Positions 34,463 through 44,681 of a stretch of DNA of 64,000 nt are shown here, piece by piece. The stretch is from NCBI GenBank assembly GCA_003999685.1, contig CP021225.1:1612001-1676000 (forward strand), written 5' to 3'. This DNA is from Taiwanofungus camphoratus. Lineage: Eukaryota; Basidiomycota; Agaricomycetes; Polyporales; Taiwanofungaceae. Within the stretch, counting starts at the first letter, position 1; each line of letters starts with the position of its first letter. The notes under the pieces are model-generated. The model worked only from the letters and a program-made list of their open reading frames with translations. It did not search any database and was not told the DNA's origin. The position numbers and the translations under genes are program-made.

Positions 34463-36933
34463 ATGGTTCTGCCGCAGGAGACCCTCGTAGAGTATCCATC
34501 AAGTCAAGCTTTATCCCTGATTGTGAGCATTGATGTCCCTGTAGTCAGTCCCATATCCTGACATGATGCCACCCATAGGCGATCGTGTTCTTTGCCATAC
34601 TTTCCACGCTTGCGGTTGGCTTTGTGTTACTGCATGTCTCCTGGGTTTCTGTCAGGAGCGTCCTAGTCAAGCATGGGCATGAGTCTTTTCCGCGAGTCCG
34701 CTTCTTCTTCCAGACACAACTTGGGGCCTATACAGCATCCCTTCTGCTAAGCAACTTCTTGGGTAGTATCGCATTCATGTTGAACTCGCATTGGGCTGAA
34801 CAGAAAGTCATTGTTCGAGGTGAAATCATCTATCTTATTTCGTTGGAACTGACTGGACTATATTTAATGCGCTAGGCTCGCTGTGCACCGCGCAAGGTAT
34901 ATGTCGATCTACCCCTGACTTGACTATATGTCTGGACTGACTTGTCGTCCAGCTGTTCTGGGTGAAATCAGTGACGTTGCAAATGCTTACTTCACAGGGG
35001 CAATCTCCATACATGCCTTTAACACTCTTGTGTGCCATAATCGTATGCCGATCTGGGTATGTGTGGCCGCCGTTGGACTGGGTTGGGTTCTTGCTATCGT
35101 AGTTGGTGAGCCAAGAAAACACTAACATTCCAGCTTGTCTCATGCGGACATTAGGTCTGTTTCCCTTAGCTGTGTCCAGTCAGGCTTTAGGGCCAGTCTA
35201 TGGGTATGACGGTCTGTCATGCGGCATCTCGTTGGAATATCCCGCATTACAGGTAGTGCTGAGTCTGGTTCCTGTGCGTATCAACAGATCTGATCCCCTT
35301 TTTTGACTGATGTTGTTTCTACAAGGTGTTCCTTTCTGCGATCGTATCAATGGTGTTCTTTGTGCTCATCTTCCTTATACTTCGTGGTACGTTGGTAATC
35401 AAGGGGAGGCTGAAGATCAATGTGGATCCTGAGGTGCGATGGAGCATCATCAATACCAGTGGCTCGTCTCGCGAATACCATTGTTTTGTAATCGCTGTTG
35501 TGAAGACCATGCTGTGGTAAGATTTTATCGCACCTGCTAAATAAGCTAACACCCTAATTACAGGTATCCGATTGGTGTGTACCGTATTTCACTTTAAATT
35601 TAGTACACTAACGTCCTTCCAGCGTTCGTAGGGCTCCTCCTGTGGCCCTCCATAATCAATTTGATGGAAGTTGTCGGTTGCCCCGTTGCATTCGGTTTCC
35701 ATGTCTTTGCGGAAACGTGCGCAGCCATGCTTGGTATGCATTGCGTGTAGTTTATCCGTTTCTCAACTGAAGTTAAGCTGGATAGGTCTGGCCAATGCCG
35801 TTATTCTGCTCAACACGATTCGCATTTTGTCCCCTTTCCTTATGGCGCGCGATGAATCACACCTTAATGGTGATCACGAGAGTTTTGTTGTCGTCAACGC
35901 ATCACCTGTTGATTCGCCAACCAAGACCCCTGCGGAGGGACTTTACTCTCCTCAGACTTTTGAAGACGCACACAAAACGCCTCAATCCACGGAAAGCGGC
36001 GTGCAAAGTAGTGCCGAGTCAGGAGGAGCACCGTTGACCCTCCAGCGAACCATAACGCCTGTCGCGGAACTCGAGGCTCTCATTGCTGTTCCAGAGCCTG
36101 CATATAAGACGGATTCGCACAACTTGAGCATTGCCCCGAACAACCATACTGTAGCTTGTGGTCTTCCAGCTCCACGTCGCTCAAGGCGATCTCCGGTCAT
36201 GCGTCAGCCCTCCATGTATCAGCCTTCTATGCAGCCAGTTGCGTTTCCTACCAGTAGTTCCTTAGTCGCCGCAGCCGGCCTGCAGACTCCGACCGGATGT
36301 AACTTCTCAGAAGGCTCACCTCGGAGCTCAGTGAGCTCTACGTATGCATCTAGACTGCCAGTGAGGCAGGACTTGGAAGGATCGAGGATATCCAGGCCGA
36401 AGAATCTGAAAACCAATACACGGCGTGCTGCCACATCGCTGAATTTCGAACCCCTTCGCTCGCGAATTTCCGCTTCTCAGATTGATTCGTTCTCTACATC
36501 ACTCAGTGCTCCAGAACGTGCTGTACCTCCTCACATGAAATCAGCTAGATTTTCCCAGTTCCCAGTCCGTCCCCGTGGACATACGGTTTATCAGGGGATC
36601 ACTCCGCACGCTAGGCATGAAGTTTGGCAGAGGACTAGTACATCGTCGTCCCAGGTGGTCAATACGCTCAGTCGACCCTCAAGCTCAAGTAGTGATGCGT
36701 CTACTTCTCTGCGTCCACGTTCTCATGTTCACAACTCCGAGTCTCCCAAGGCGATAAGGTCTCATCGGAGCGATTCTTATGGTCCTACGCTTCCCTTCAG
36801 CCCAAGAATCTCCGCAGTGAGATCTCAACGTGTTGTCGTTCACGAGGGCGCATCACGAAGTCCAGAAATCAACAACGAGCATCTTATCATAGTCTCTAGA
36901 ACTCCCTCGGCGAAGTCGTATGGATATATCTGA
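34463..36933 (+). CDS. Seven-transmembrane receptor-like protein with long Ser-rich cytosolic tail
   Basis: Starting MVLPQETLVEYPSSQALSLI, the spliced exons give hydrophobic helices FFAILSTLAVGFVLLHVSWV, LGAYTASLLLSNFLGSIAF, AYFTGAISIHAFNTLVCHN, WVCVAAVGLGWVLAIVVG, VFLSAIVSMVFFVLIFLIL, YPIAFVGLLLWPSIINLM and AAMLGLANAVILLNTIRIL, seven in all, followed by a cytosolic tail of about 360 residues rich in Ser, Pro and Arg. The order and spacing (LLLSNFLGSIAFM at helix 2, cysteine after helix 3) resemble fungal cAMP-receptor-like/Git3-like GPCRs of basidiomycetes, so nutrient or signal sensing at the plasma membrane is likely but unproven. Exons before the tail are 20-180 bp with short introns; one encodes only GSLCTAQ. 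Ras lies 2 kb downstream, but functional linkage cannot be inferred from that. Confidence 0.78.
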
Positions 36934-38926
36934 GCCCCAGCCTTTGGTTTGCAAGTCCTATCATGAAACACTTTGTTATGTATCCTTACATCTTGCTAAC
37001 ACCAACACGTACTGTGTATGTGAAGTGTGTTCATACTCCAGACGGCTTGCAGTAAGTCTCAGGTTATCAACTGTTCACGTATTGCGATCTTGATGCATTT
37101 TGGATCCGTGCAGGCCGTCTCAGAGACTCTGTATCTCATTTCTTGCGTGTATGTATTAGCCCTCAACAACGCACTGGTTCATGTAACAGCTTCGACAGAA
37201 CCCATTGTCATGTGGTGTAGCCTATCTATATTGACGGATTGTTCCATTGGATCGCTGACATGAAGCGTTTCATCCGATGGATTCTGTCATCAACGTATAC
37301 ACCCACAGCGGTTAAAGGACGTGCACATACTTATATTGTCTGGGCAGCTGATGTTGCACTTACTCATGACTTGAAGTCGATGCAAGTGACAAGTATAGCC
37401 AGGGACAACTGTTTGTATTCGGCTTAGATGCGGTTATCGTCTTTCTCCAAATTATCTTCCAACACGTTTTTGATATATGAACATCGACAGCGTGATGGCA
37501 GTGGTACATGTCCCCGAGCCGGGGCTGAATCGACTGCGGGTGTGACACCGTGTCGATGAGCGCTCGAGAATTTGGCTTCCGGTCTCCGTTGTGAAGCACA
37601 GTTGGATAGACGGGCACTCAGCACCCATTGACAAATGGCGATGGATTCTTGCTAGTTGGCAACAAACATGACTTCCTAACGAATGCCAGGTCGCTATTGT
37701 GGTATATCGACAAACTTGTACGATTGCAATTACTAAAGATGGATTTGAGAGGTACAGGCGTTGGCACATGGTTTCGGCTGCCAGTTGCAGGAGGCATCTA
37801 CGAAAGATAATATCAACCTCGCCGAAGCCTTCTCAGAATCGACTCACGAAATGCTGCGTCATAGCAACGTCTGCGATAAATGGCATCTCTTAATGTACAG
37901 CAACGATTTGGAGTACAGGAGTAATACCAAAATCGAACCATCATTTAATTGACACCAAGCGAGGTATTTCTCCAGCTACATTGTCATAACTCGAAACCGA
38001 AGACCTAGTTCCCTATGTGGTCTAAGAAAATGACATACTTGACTTTTCATCCGTGTTTTCCCCCATGTGAATTCAAGTCCAAATTTGCTGGGCTGTTCCA
38101 CGAGAGGACCTCCTGGTAAAGACCAACGGAACGGAATAACTCCCCTCTTCAAATAGGAGAAACTTTCTCTTAGACCCATCTTGCAAGTGTAATATTCATC
38201 TTCTGTGATGTAGGATGTAACGTACCCGACTGACCGATCACCGCTGCGACTTCAAATCAGCTTGATACTTGCATGCAAAAGTCATTTTAAGTCACTCGAT
38301 AATCGGGGGAACCTTGGCAAGTCGGAACTCGTGTGATTGATTTCAAGGTCTGGGTTGTCAACCCGATATCGGTTTCTGTGGGCTGTGCATAGTCGTCATT
38401 TACTAGCTGTGGGAGTGAAATCGGGGAATTGAGACCGAATTCGGAGCAGAGGACTGGCACTGAACAAACGATGCCGGGAAGTTCAAGAACGATCTTAGTT
38501 AGAGTGGAATCAAACTTGACGTCCTCGTGGTCACGACAGGCATGGCATCTCATCAAAACATAGTCTGAGACATCGGTGCTCCAAGTCGTCCAGTCATCCG
38601 AAACCGCGCACTGGCAAACCCGAAGACTCCGTAATTGGTCTGATAGTCGTTGGGTAAGGTGTTCCTTGTGTGAAGATATTCCTCTTCTGTGTGAACAAGC
38701 TGAGCTTACGGGAAGACAACATCAATTGTCGTATTATCAGATTCATGAATATCTGTGATCCAGCAAAGTATCGAGTATTACCTACAAAGGTAATATTTGG
38801 CGATGTTTGCGTGTAAGGTCGTCTAATAACACTGCGTTTCCTCAGCTGCTTTAGCGCGGATCGTCTGCACTCCGTCCTCCTCCATTGTGCTTCCTTTTTC
38901 CCCTTGTATTCCAAGGCAGCGCAGCC
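36934..38926. other. Long gene-poor region
   Basis: Two kb between the 7TM gene and Ras. The minus strand holds two suggestive frames listed separately; otherwise no coding signal was recognised. Confidence 0.5.
37976..38556 (-). pseudogene. Possible degraded or unrecognised minus-strand gene
   Basis: Two neighbouring minus-strand frames have protein-like composition: 38287-38556 (VKFDSTLTKIVLELPGIVCS, ISLPQLVNDDYAQPTETDIG) and 37976-38179 (LKRGVIPFRWSLPGGPLVEQ, SKFGLEFTWGK). They do not share a frame, and I found no splice pattern that yields a full protein. I recognise no family. It could be a small lineage-specific gene, a relic, or chance. Confidence 0.25.
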
Positions 38927-40059
38927 ATGTCCAGGGTACGGAGGGCTGTATATACACTCGTACCGGACTGATCTCACATCCAATTTCTAGGCACAATTCT
39001 TGAGAGAGTACAAGCTCGTTGTTGTCGGTGGTGGTGGTAAGTGATCTAGTGATACTTTGTGTATTTTTCATGTCCTCATATCTTGGCAGGTGTCGGAAAG
39101 TCTGCATTGACGATTCAATTCATTCAAAGCCACTTCGTGGACGAGTATGACCCTACCATCGAGGGTGAGTCCTACTTTTCCCGCTACGTCTGGAATTAGC
39201 CCTATGCACACTTGACAATTGGAAAGCCGTTGCCACATCTATGATGATGCGTTGAGACGTGTTATATATGCATCTGTCCGAGATCGGAATTGCCATAGTC
39301 AGGCCTGGCTGTGTTTCCAGCTCAACCTGAATGTCTATCGGGTGCAATAACATCTAATGCTATCTCACAGACTCATACCGGAAACAATGCGTAATTGATG
39401 ATGAGGTGGCTCTCCTTGACGTGCTTGACACGGCTGGCCAAGAAGAGTATGGGTACGTACTTATCGTATATTGTGGGCTATGTTAGGTGTTTATGAGTCC
39501 TTTACAGGGCGATGCGTGAGCAATACATGCGTACTGGAGAGGGTTTCCTGCTCGTCTACTCTATCACGTCACGTAATTCGTTTGAGGAAATCAGTACCTT
39601 CCACCAGCAAATCCTGCGCGTAAAGGATCAAGATTCGTTCCCGGTCATCGTGGTTGCGAACAAGAGCGACTTGGAGTACGAACGTCAGGTCGGCATGAAC
39701 GGTATGTCGCGAACTTGTTCGCTACTTGGCTTGACACAGGAGTTCGATGACACACGTATACAGAGGGTCGCGATCTCGCGAAGCACTTCGGCTGCAAATT
39801 CATTGAGACCTCCGCGAAGCAACGAATCAACGTCGATGAGGCGTTCAGCAACCTCGTTCGCGAGATCAGGAAGTACAACAAGGTACGTCATGCACATTGA
39901 GAATTCATAGTTCGGTATATAACGTGGTGATTACAGGAGCAGCAGACTGGTCGCCCTGGTGTGCAACCTAGCCAACCCTCAGGCCCTGGCGTCTACAATA
40001 ACTCAAAGGACCACCAAGACGATGTAGGAGGCTGTTGTTCGGGCTGTGTTGTCGCCTAA
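38927..40059 (+). CDS. RAS1: Ras-type small GTPase
   Basis: The first coding exon is only 9 bp (38927-38935, MSR); the second (38991-39036) begins [16 protein letters not shown], and the third [20 protein letters not shown]. All G-boxes are present: P-loop GGGGVGKS, switch I YDPTIEDSYRK, switch [24 protein letters not shown], and [14 protein letters not shown]. The hypervariable tail is Gln/Pro/Ser-rich and ends [10 protein letters not shown], a CaaX box (CVVA) with upstream cysteines suited to farnesylation plus palmitoylation, so it acts at the plasma membrane. It should control cAMP/MAPK signalling and polar growth as in other fungi. Glycine at the position equal to human G12 is kept, i.e. 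not an activated allele. Six introns of about 50-190 bp; the one at about 39163-39370 is the longest. Confidence 0.97.
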
Positions 40060-40730
40060 ATTGGATCCACATTTTCTCACCGCGACACTTCTCGATACCG
40101 CCTTGGGCTTTCTAGCGTTCTCCTTTCTTCTCCGCCGTTATCACGTTTCTATTTCATCTCACATTTGTCACCTTGCTCTGTTCTGTTCTATGTATAAGCA
40201 TTGTCGGTTTCCTCTACTTTTTGCGCTACTTCCCTTAACCGTCGTTGTACCTCACTCTCATTTATAAACGTTGGATTGGATTATTTATATGACTCTTATA
40301 GACTCGGGTTAGATGCGCACCGTGTCGTGCTAGAGGCATCAGAATGGTGCTATATACATTGACATCATCTCAGGCTGTCCTCAAGCTACTTCTGTTCACA
40401 CACGTATCATGGCCATCAGTGTGGTTCCTCATCGAAGGTTTGTTCCTAATTGCATGTTGGTAATATTGATGATTTAAACAGTCTCACTACATCTGACATT
40501 CCACGACGTACCGGAATGAGTACTTGAAGCAGACAGTTTGATACATGAGAGGCAGTGTTCACGTTGCTCTTGACACCTTCCATGACTGTATCGTGCGGGC
40601 ACCATCACAAGCTGTCAAAGCCAATGATTGGCGGATTGTGACAGCGATGCACCAGATCAATTCGCAAAGGGTGCAAGGCAAGAGAGTGGAGAAGGGACTT
40701 GTATTACTGCTGCTGTATGATATTGAGGTG
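40060..40730. other. Convergent intergenic region
   Basis: About 670 bp between Ras (plus) and CIA30 (minus); T- and CT-rich after the Ras stop, consistent with a 3' untranslated region. The plus frame 40545-40817 has no recognisable feature and partly overlaps the CIA30 3' end. Confidence 0.5.
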
Positions 40731-41837
40731 CTAAACGGAGTGCTCATACTGGCTGCCTCGCCCACTGCGTCCCATCAGATGCCTCCTTTTCTAAACGACA
40801 AGAGGAAATGCAGATGAGCGAATGAGTTACCGGATAGGAGCATATACATACTGGGTGCAGCCGCGGAAGGCACGTCCTCGTCATTGACAGCGCGAATGGA
40901 GTCGAGCCCAAGCTCGTATGGCCCTGCGACGCCGCTGTTTCCGCCGAGGAGTGAAATACCGATGGTGCGTACGCGCTCACGGAACATCGTGATCTGATGC
41001 TGGGACACCTCACCCGCATTCGTGAGCACAAAACTGTCAAAGGGGATCTGTTCGACGAGTCAGTGTATACAACTTGGCAGATGAACGGTACCTTGCGCAG
41101 CCGCGAGATCCGTTCACAGCGCGCCTGAATAGCAAACATGATGACTTATACCTACAAAAATATCTTCCCATCCGCCATCCTCTCTACCAAAGAAGAGGCG
41201 GTGCTGCCACAGGTCTGTTGTGATAGGACCATCTGTCTGGATGTTTACGTAGTATGAATTTCGCGTGCGCGGGTGCCCCGCCGCGCGCAGACGCAGTGCA
41301 AGAAACCGGTGATTTGATACGTCGTCCGTGACCTCGCCGAACAGCGTTGGGCGCGGCTTCAGCGTGCGTGTGAGATGACAAACAGACGATGCGGAAGGAA
41401 GATAAGAACACACCTTGCTTCTAAATCCTGCATAGCCACCCCTGACCTTGCCCTCAAGCCCGCTCCGTACGCCGAGATTCATCTCGCCCCAGAACTTGCC
41501 CGTCGGCCGCCTCACGTCTCCCGTGTTCGTGCTCTTCTCCCCAGCGGCTGTAGACAAGACACTGGATTCATCCAGGTCGAGGTGAACGGTGGACAATCCG
41601 CCGACGTCGGCGTCACATCCGGTAGCAAACTGCTGGACGTCTTCGCGCGAATGGAAGGTCCAAAGCGTGATGGGGGCACGCGAGGGCTCGTCAGCACCTT
41701 GCATACGCAGAACTGCATATGAGGGCGAGGCTCAGTCGCGGCACGTAGAACGATGATTAGTGTCCTTGCGTACTGCGAGAGGTGCTGTCCCGGAAGAGCT
41801 TGCTTGACCTGTTGATATATTGGGCAAAGCGAGACAT
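40731..41837 (-). CDS. CIA30: Complex I intermediate-associated protein 30 (NDUFAF1/CIA30 family)
   Basis: Exon 1 (from 41837) reads MSRFAQYINRSSKLFRDSTS, a plausible short mitochondrial leader with several Arg/Lys. The CIA30 domain follows: ITLWTFHSREDVQQFATGCD, TGKFWGEMNLGVRSGLEGKV, GGYAGFRSK, PTLFGEVTDDVSNHRFLALR, RNSYYVNIQTDGPITTDLWQ, HRLFFGREDGGWEDIF, then IPFDSFVLTNAGEVSQHQI and RTIGISLLGGNSGVAGPYEL, LGLDSIRAVNDEDVP. The family assists assembly of NADH dehydrogenase in the mitochondrial matrix. Three to four introns, each consensus. At the 3' end a GTATGT donor at about 40851 and acceptor GTTTAG lead to a stop at 40731; read-through would stop at 40775. Either way the conserved domain is complete. 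Confidence 0.9.
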
Positions 41838-42075
41838 GTCGAGGTCTCGTTGTGCAATCAGGGTATGACGTTCGTTCGCTAACCACTGTAGCAGAAACAA
41901 CTCACAAGCGGACAATGCAAAGTTGAATGAACAGGACAGTGACCGTCAATTCCAGAGACAGAATGAGCCTCCAGAGTGAGGTCACTCTAGATTCCCAGCA
42001 CGTGATCAAGCGCGTACAAATGGCACCGATAGAAAAATTTCATTCACGTTAAGTTCAAACAAAACCCTACTCATA

Positions 42076-42082
42076 CGTGAAC
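42076..42082 (+). repeat. Left target-site duplication of the MITE
   Basis: CGTGAAC, identical to the copy at 42299-42305 directly after the element's right end. Confidence 0.85.
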
Positions 42083-42298
42083 CTCTGTAAAAAATGATAG
42101 TCAACCTAGTCACAAATCTAGTCCCCAAATTGCGCCAATGGACTAGCTAGTCATTTTTTTCAACTGCATCTGTCCACACACTAGTCAAGGATTAGTTGAT
42201 TCAAGCAACTAATGAGTGACTACTCTCCCTGATTTAGTCACAATAATAGTCACCTGGCGCAATTTGGGGACTACGGTTGGCTATCCTTTTTTACAGAG
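42083..42298. mobile_element. MITE with near-perfect terminal inverted repeats
   Basis: A 216-bp element. The left end CTCTGTAAAAAATGATAGTC pairs with the right end (reverse complement CTCTGTAAAAAAGGATAGCC); inner arms continue with CAACC and then CTAGTCCCCAAATTGCGCCA against GTAGTCCCCAAATTGCGCCA, with one extra segment in the left arm. It is flanked by an exact 7-bp direct repeat CGTGAAC (42076-42082 and 42299-42305), a good target-site duplication. The interior has several TAGTCA/TGACTA copies, probably subterminal transposase-binding repeats, and no coding capacity. The ends do not match a superfamily I can name with certainty; 7-8 bp duplications fit hAT- or P-like families. It inserted between CIA30 and the membrane protein gene. 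The similarity of the arms suggests moderate age. Confidence 0.9.
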
Positions 42299-42305
42299 CG
42301 TGAAC
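42299..42305 (+). repeat. Right target-site duplication of the MITE
   Basis: CGTGAAC, identical to 42076-42082. Confidence 0.85.
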
Positions 42306-42453
42306 GGTGATTCCTTCGCTCCTTATCTTGATTGGCTTGTTACGCTCTCACCTCGGTAAAAGCTTCCAGCAGTAATGCCTTACCTTTGCGTGGCTCACGT
42401 TTAATATCCCAGTAGATAGAAAAATGATCGATAGTGTCATCCAAGATCAGAAT

Positions 42454-44005
42454 TTATCCCTGTACTAGCACACACTTTCTTCCACCGACCTCGACCATCT
42501 CCATGTTGTCTATGATGACATTTGGTGTAGGCTCTTTCCGACCGCTAGCCGGAGCACCATACGCCTGAGCGACATCCCACTCCGACTCAACATTCATACC
42601 TTCAGGGCCAGGAATTGCAGGCCCCAAGAGGGGTGCATGAGGCCCCTTTCCAGTCTCTTGGGCTCCAGCGTCGAAAGCGCCAGCTCCTGTGGCTGCAGGG
42701 TAGCCATATAGCTCCGGAGTCTGAAGTACGCTGACCGGAGGGGATGGCGAGCGGAACGAGAACGAAAGCGACATTGACTCTGGGAGATCAGTTTCCAAGT
42801 TCAAATCGTCCTGCGTGTCATGGTGCTCAATACTTGGACTAGAATAGCGCGACTCGCACGTCGTGTACGAATCGCCCGTCATGCTTGCTGCACCGCCGCT
42901 TGTCCGGCTTGTCGAGCCCGCTTCTCCCGACCCGGCCCCTGATGAACCGGAATCGGGCGAACGAGAACGGGCGTCACGTTCGAGTGGTGCGAAGACATTC
43001 GTCGACAGAATGTGTGTGACGTCCTCAAATTGACCATCGACGTTGGATGCAAAGACTCGCCAGTCCGTTACCGGACTAGGCGTAGATGTCGCAGGGCTGG
43101 TACTGCCTGTGGAAGGTTGCTGCCCGTGCACGAGTACAGGAAGAGTGACACCTTGAAGAGCGGGCAGCCCGGAAGCAGCACTGTATTTGTCTTGCTTCTC
43201 ACGGAGCGTCGGGAATACCTTCCGGCCTTCTTCCGCAGCTTGATCAGCGAAGCGCACCTTCCTGCTTCGGCGACGGAGACGCCGTAGACGTGAAGCCAGT
43301 TTACAGCGCATGCAAAGGATGCACATTCCAAGCGATGACAGTGTGGCCATCGTAAGGAAAGCGGCTATGATAGCTGAATGACGTGCCTGCTGAGAGGCAG
43401 CATTGGATGCGGATTGTGCCTCAGACGTTGGGTTAGGGTCAATAATATCAGTGCCAGTGGGTGTTCGCACGGGGACCTGAGTGTAGGTTGAGGTAGTACT
43501 AGAGGATGCAGATGAGGAACGCGAGCCCTGCAATGGTGATTCTGTAATTTCTGACGAAGGTGGAAGATAAAGAGTTGTGGGAGAAGGGGTCGACGCAACA
43601 GGAGTGGGTGACAATGCGCCATTACTAGGCAAGCCAGTGTTTGTTGAGGTAAGTGATGGGACTACGTCTAGATCATTGATGGACGACGTAGAACCAGGAG
43701 AAGAATCAGATGGTTTCGGTATGGATATTACGGCTTCAGTTGTGATGATCCAAATGATTGGTGCTTCGGCTGAGTTTGGTGAAACCGCTAAGTCGGAAGT
43801 TAGTCACCGAGGATCGCCTCGGAGACAAAATGACACTACTCTCACCAAGGTTATCGGCACCAGCTGAAGATGGAGGGCCACTGGTTATTTCTGAAAAAGA
43901 CTCAGCGGCACTTATGGCGGTAGACGGTGCCAACACGGGACGACCGGATGAAAGGCATGGAAGAATCAGGACGAGGTAAAGGAGCGACTGGTGATTAAAC
44001 ATCAT
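42454..44005 (-). CDS. Single-pass mucin-like membrane protein with signal peptide
   Basis: Exon 1 (44005 down to about 43844) starts MMFNHQSLLYLVLILPCLSS, a clear signal peptide. A short intron joins it (DNL/AEAPIIWIITTEAV) to the large second exon. The outer part is Ser/Thr/Pro-rich (SPTPVASTPSPTTLYLPPSS, TSTYTQVPVRTPTGTD), suited to O-mannosylation. One transmembrane helix follows (HSAIIAAFLTMATLSSLGMC), then a basic stop-transfer stretch KLASRLRRLRRRSRKVRF and an acidic/Ser-rich cytosolic tail of about 270 residues ending VEVGGRKCVLVQG. The topology (type I, stalk, TM, tail) is like fungal wall-stress sensors, but no WSC or other sensor domain is visible, so function is unknown. It is divergent from homoaconitase (677 bp between start codons). 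Confidence 0.82.
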
Positions 44006-44681
44006 AACATGGAAAGACCGTGAGCGCCGTGCGGGCGTAGTTACAAGCGTAAAGGGCGAGACTGAGGTCAGTCAGGTACCGGACAGCATTCAGTGGAGTA
44101 CTTATGCAGAATCCCAGATGGCTAACGATGTCAAGGAGGCTGACGCCAGCGGTCATCAAGCGTAAGCCGCATTTTTCCAGACTGATGACAGCTTGAGCAA
44201 AAATGAGCCAAGGAGCACCACGTCGCGAAAGTTCATGACCAGTACAGTGAGATTGGCATTAAGGCTCGCGATTCGGATGCCATTGTCAGTGACACCAAGG
44301 GATGGAGTATCTCCAAGTTCTTCTCAGGATATGAACTATGTCGAGCGCTCTTCATTGAATACCGCATTCAGGAATCAAGCAGACCTGGAGATGTTTTTGT
44401 AAAGCGCGTGCGCTTCATGACAGGATAGAAGAATTGAAGTAATTAGTATGGGATTGAAGATGGTCAAGGTGCCTTCCAGGCTCAGCACTACTCAGCCGGT
44501 CGATCGATTCTGTTAGATCGGTTCAGCTGCGCACGTGCTGGATCGCTTCACGAATCCCCTGTACTCTCATTGGGTGGCGAGTTTCTAGAATCGGCAGTGA
44601 CTCTTACACCAAAATCCTTTCTCACCAGGAACTGACTGAAGATTCAAGCTGCTCGTCTTGTAGTTGTAAGGAGGCGCGACC
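44006..44681. other. Divergent intergenic region
   Basis: No gene is supported; plus frame 44193-44402 has no features. It includes TGACTC at 44598-44603 and ATTGG (reverse CCAAT) near 44570 upstream of homoaconitase. Confidence 0.5.
44598..44603 (+). promoter_or_regulatory. Gcn4/CpcA-like TGACTC upstream of homoaconitase
   Basis: TGACTC lies 84 bp before the homoaconitase ATG. Fungal cross-pathway control factors bind TGACTC(A); lysine genes are classical targets. A six-base match alone is weak. Confidence 0.4.
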
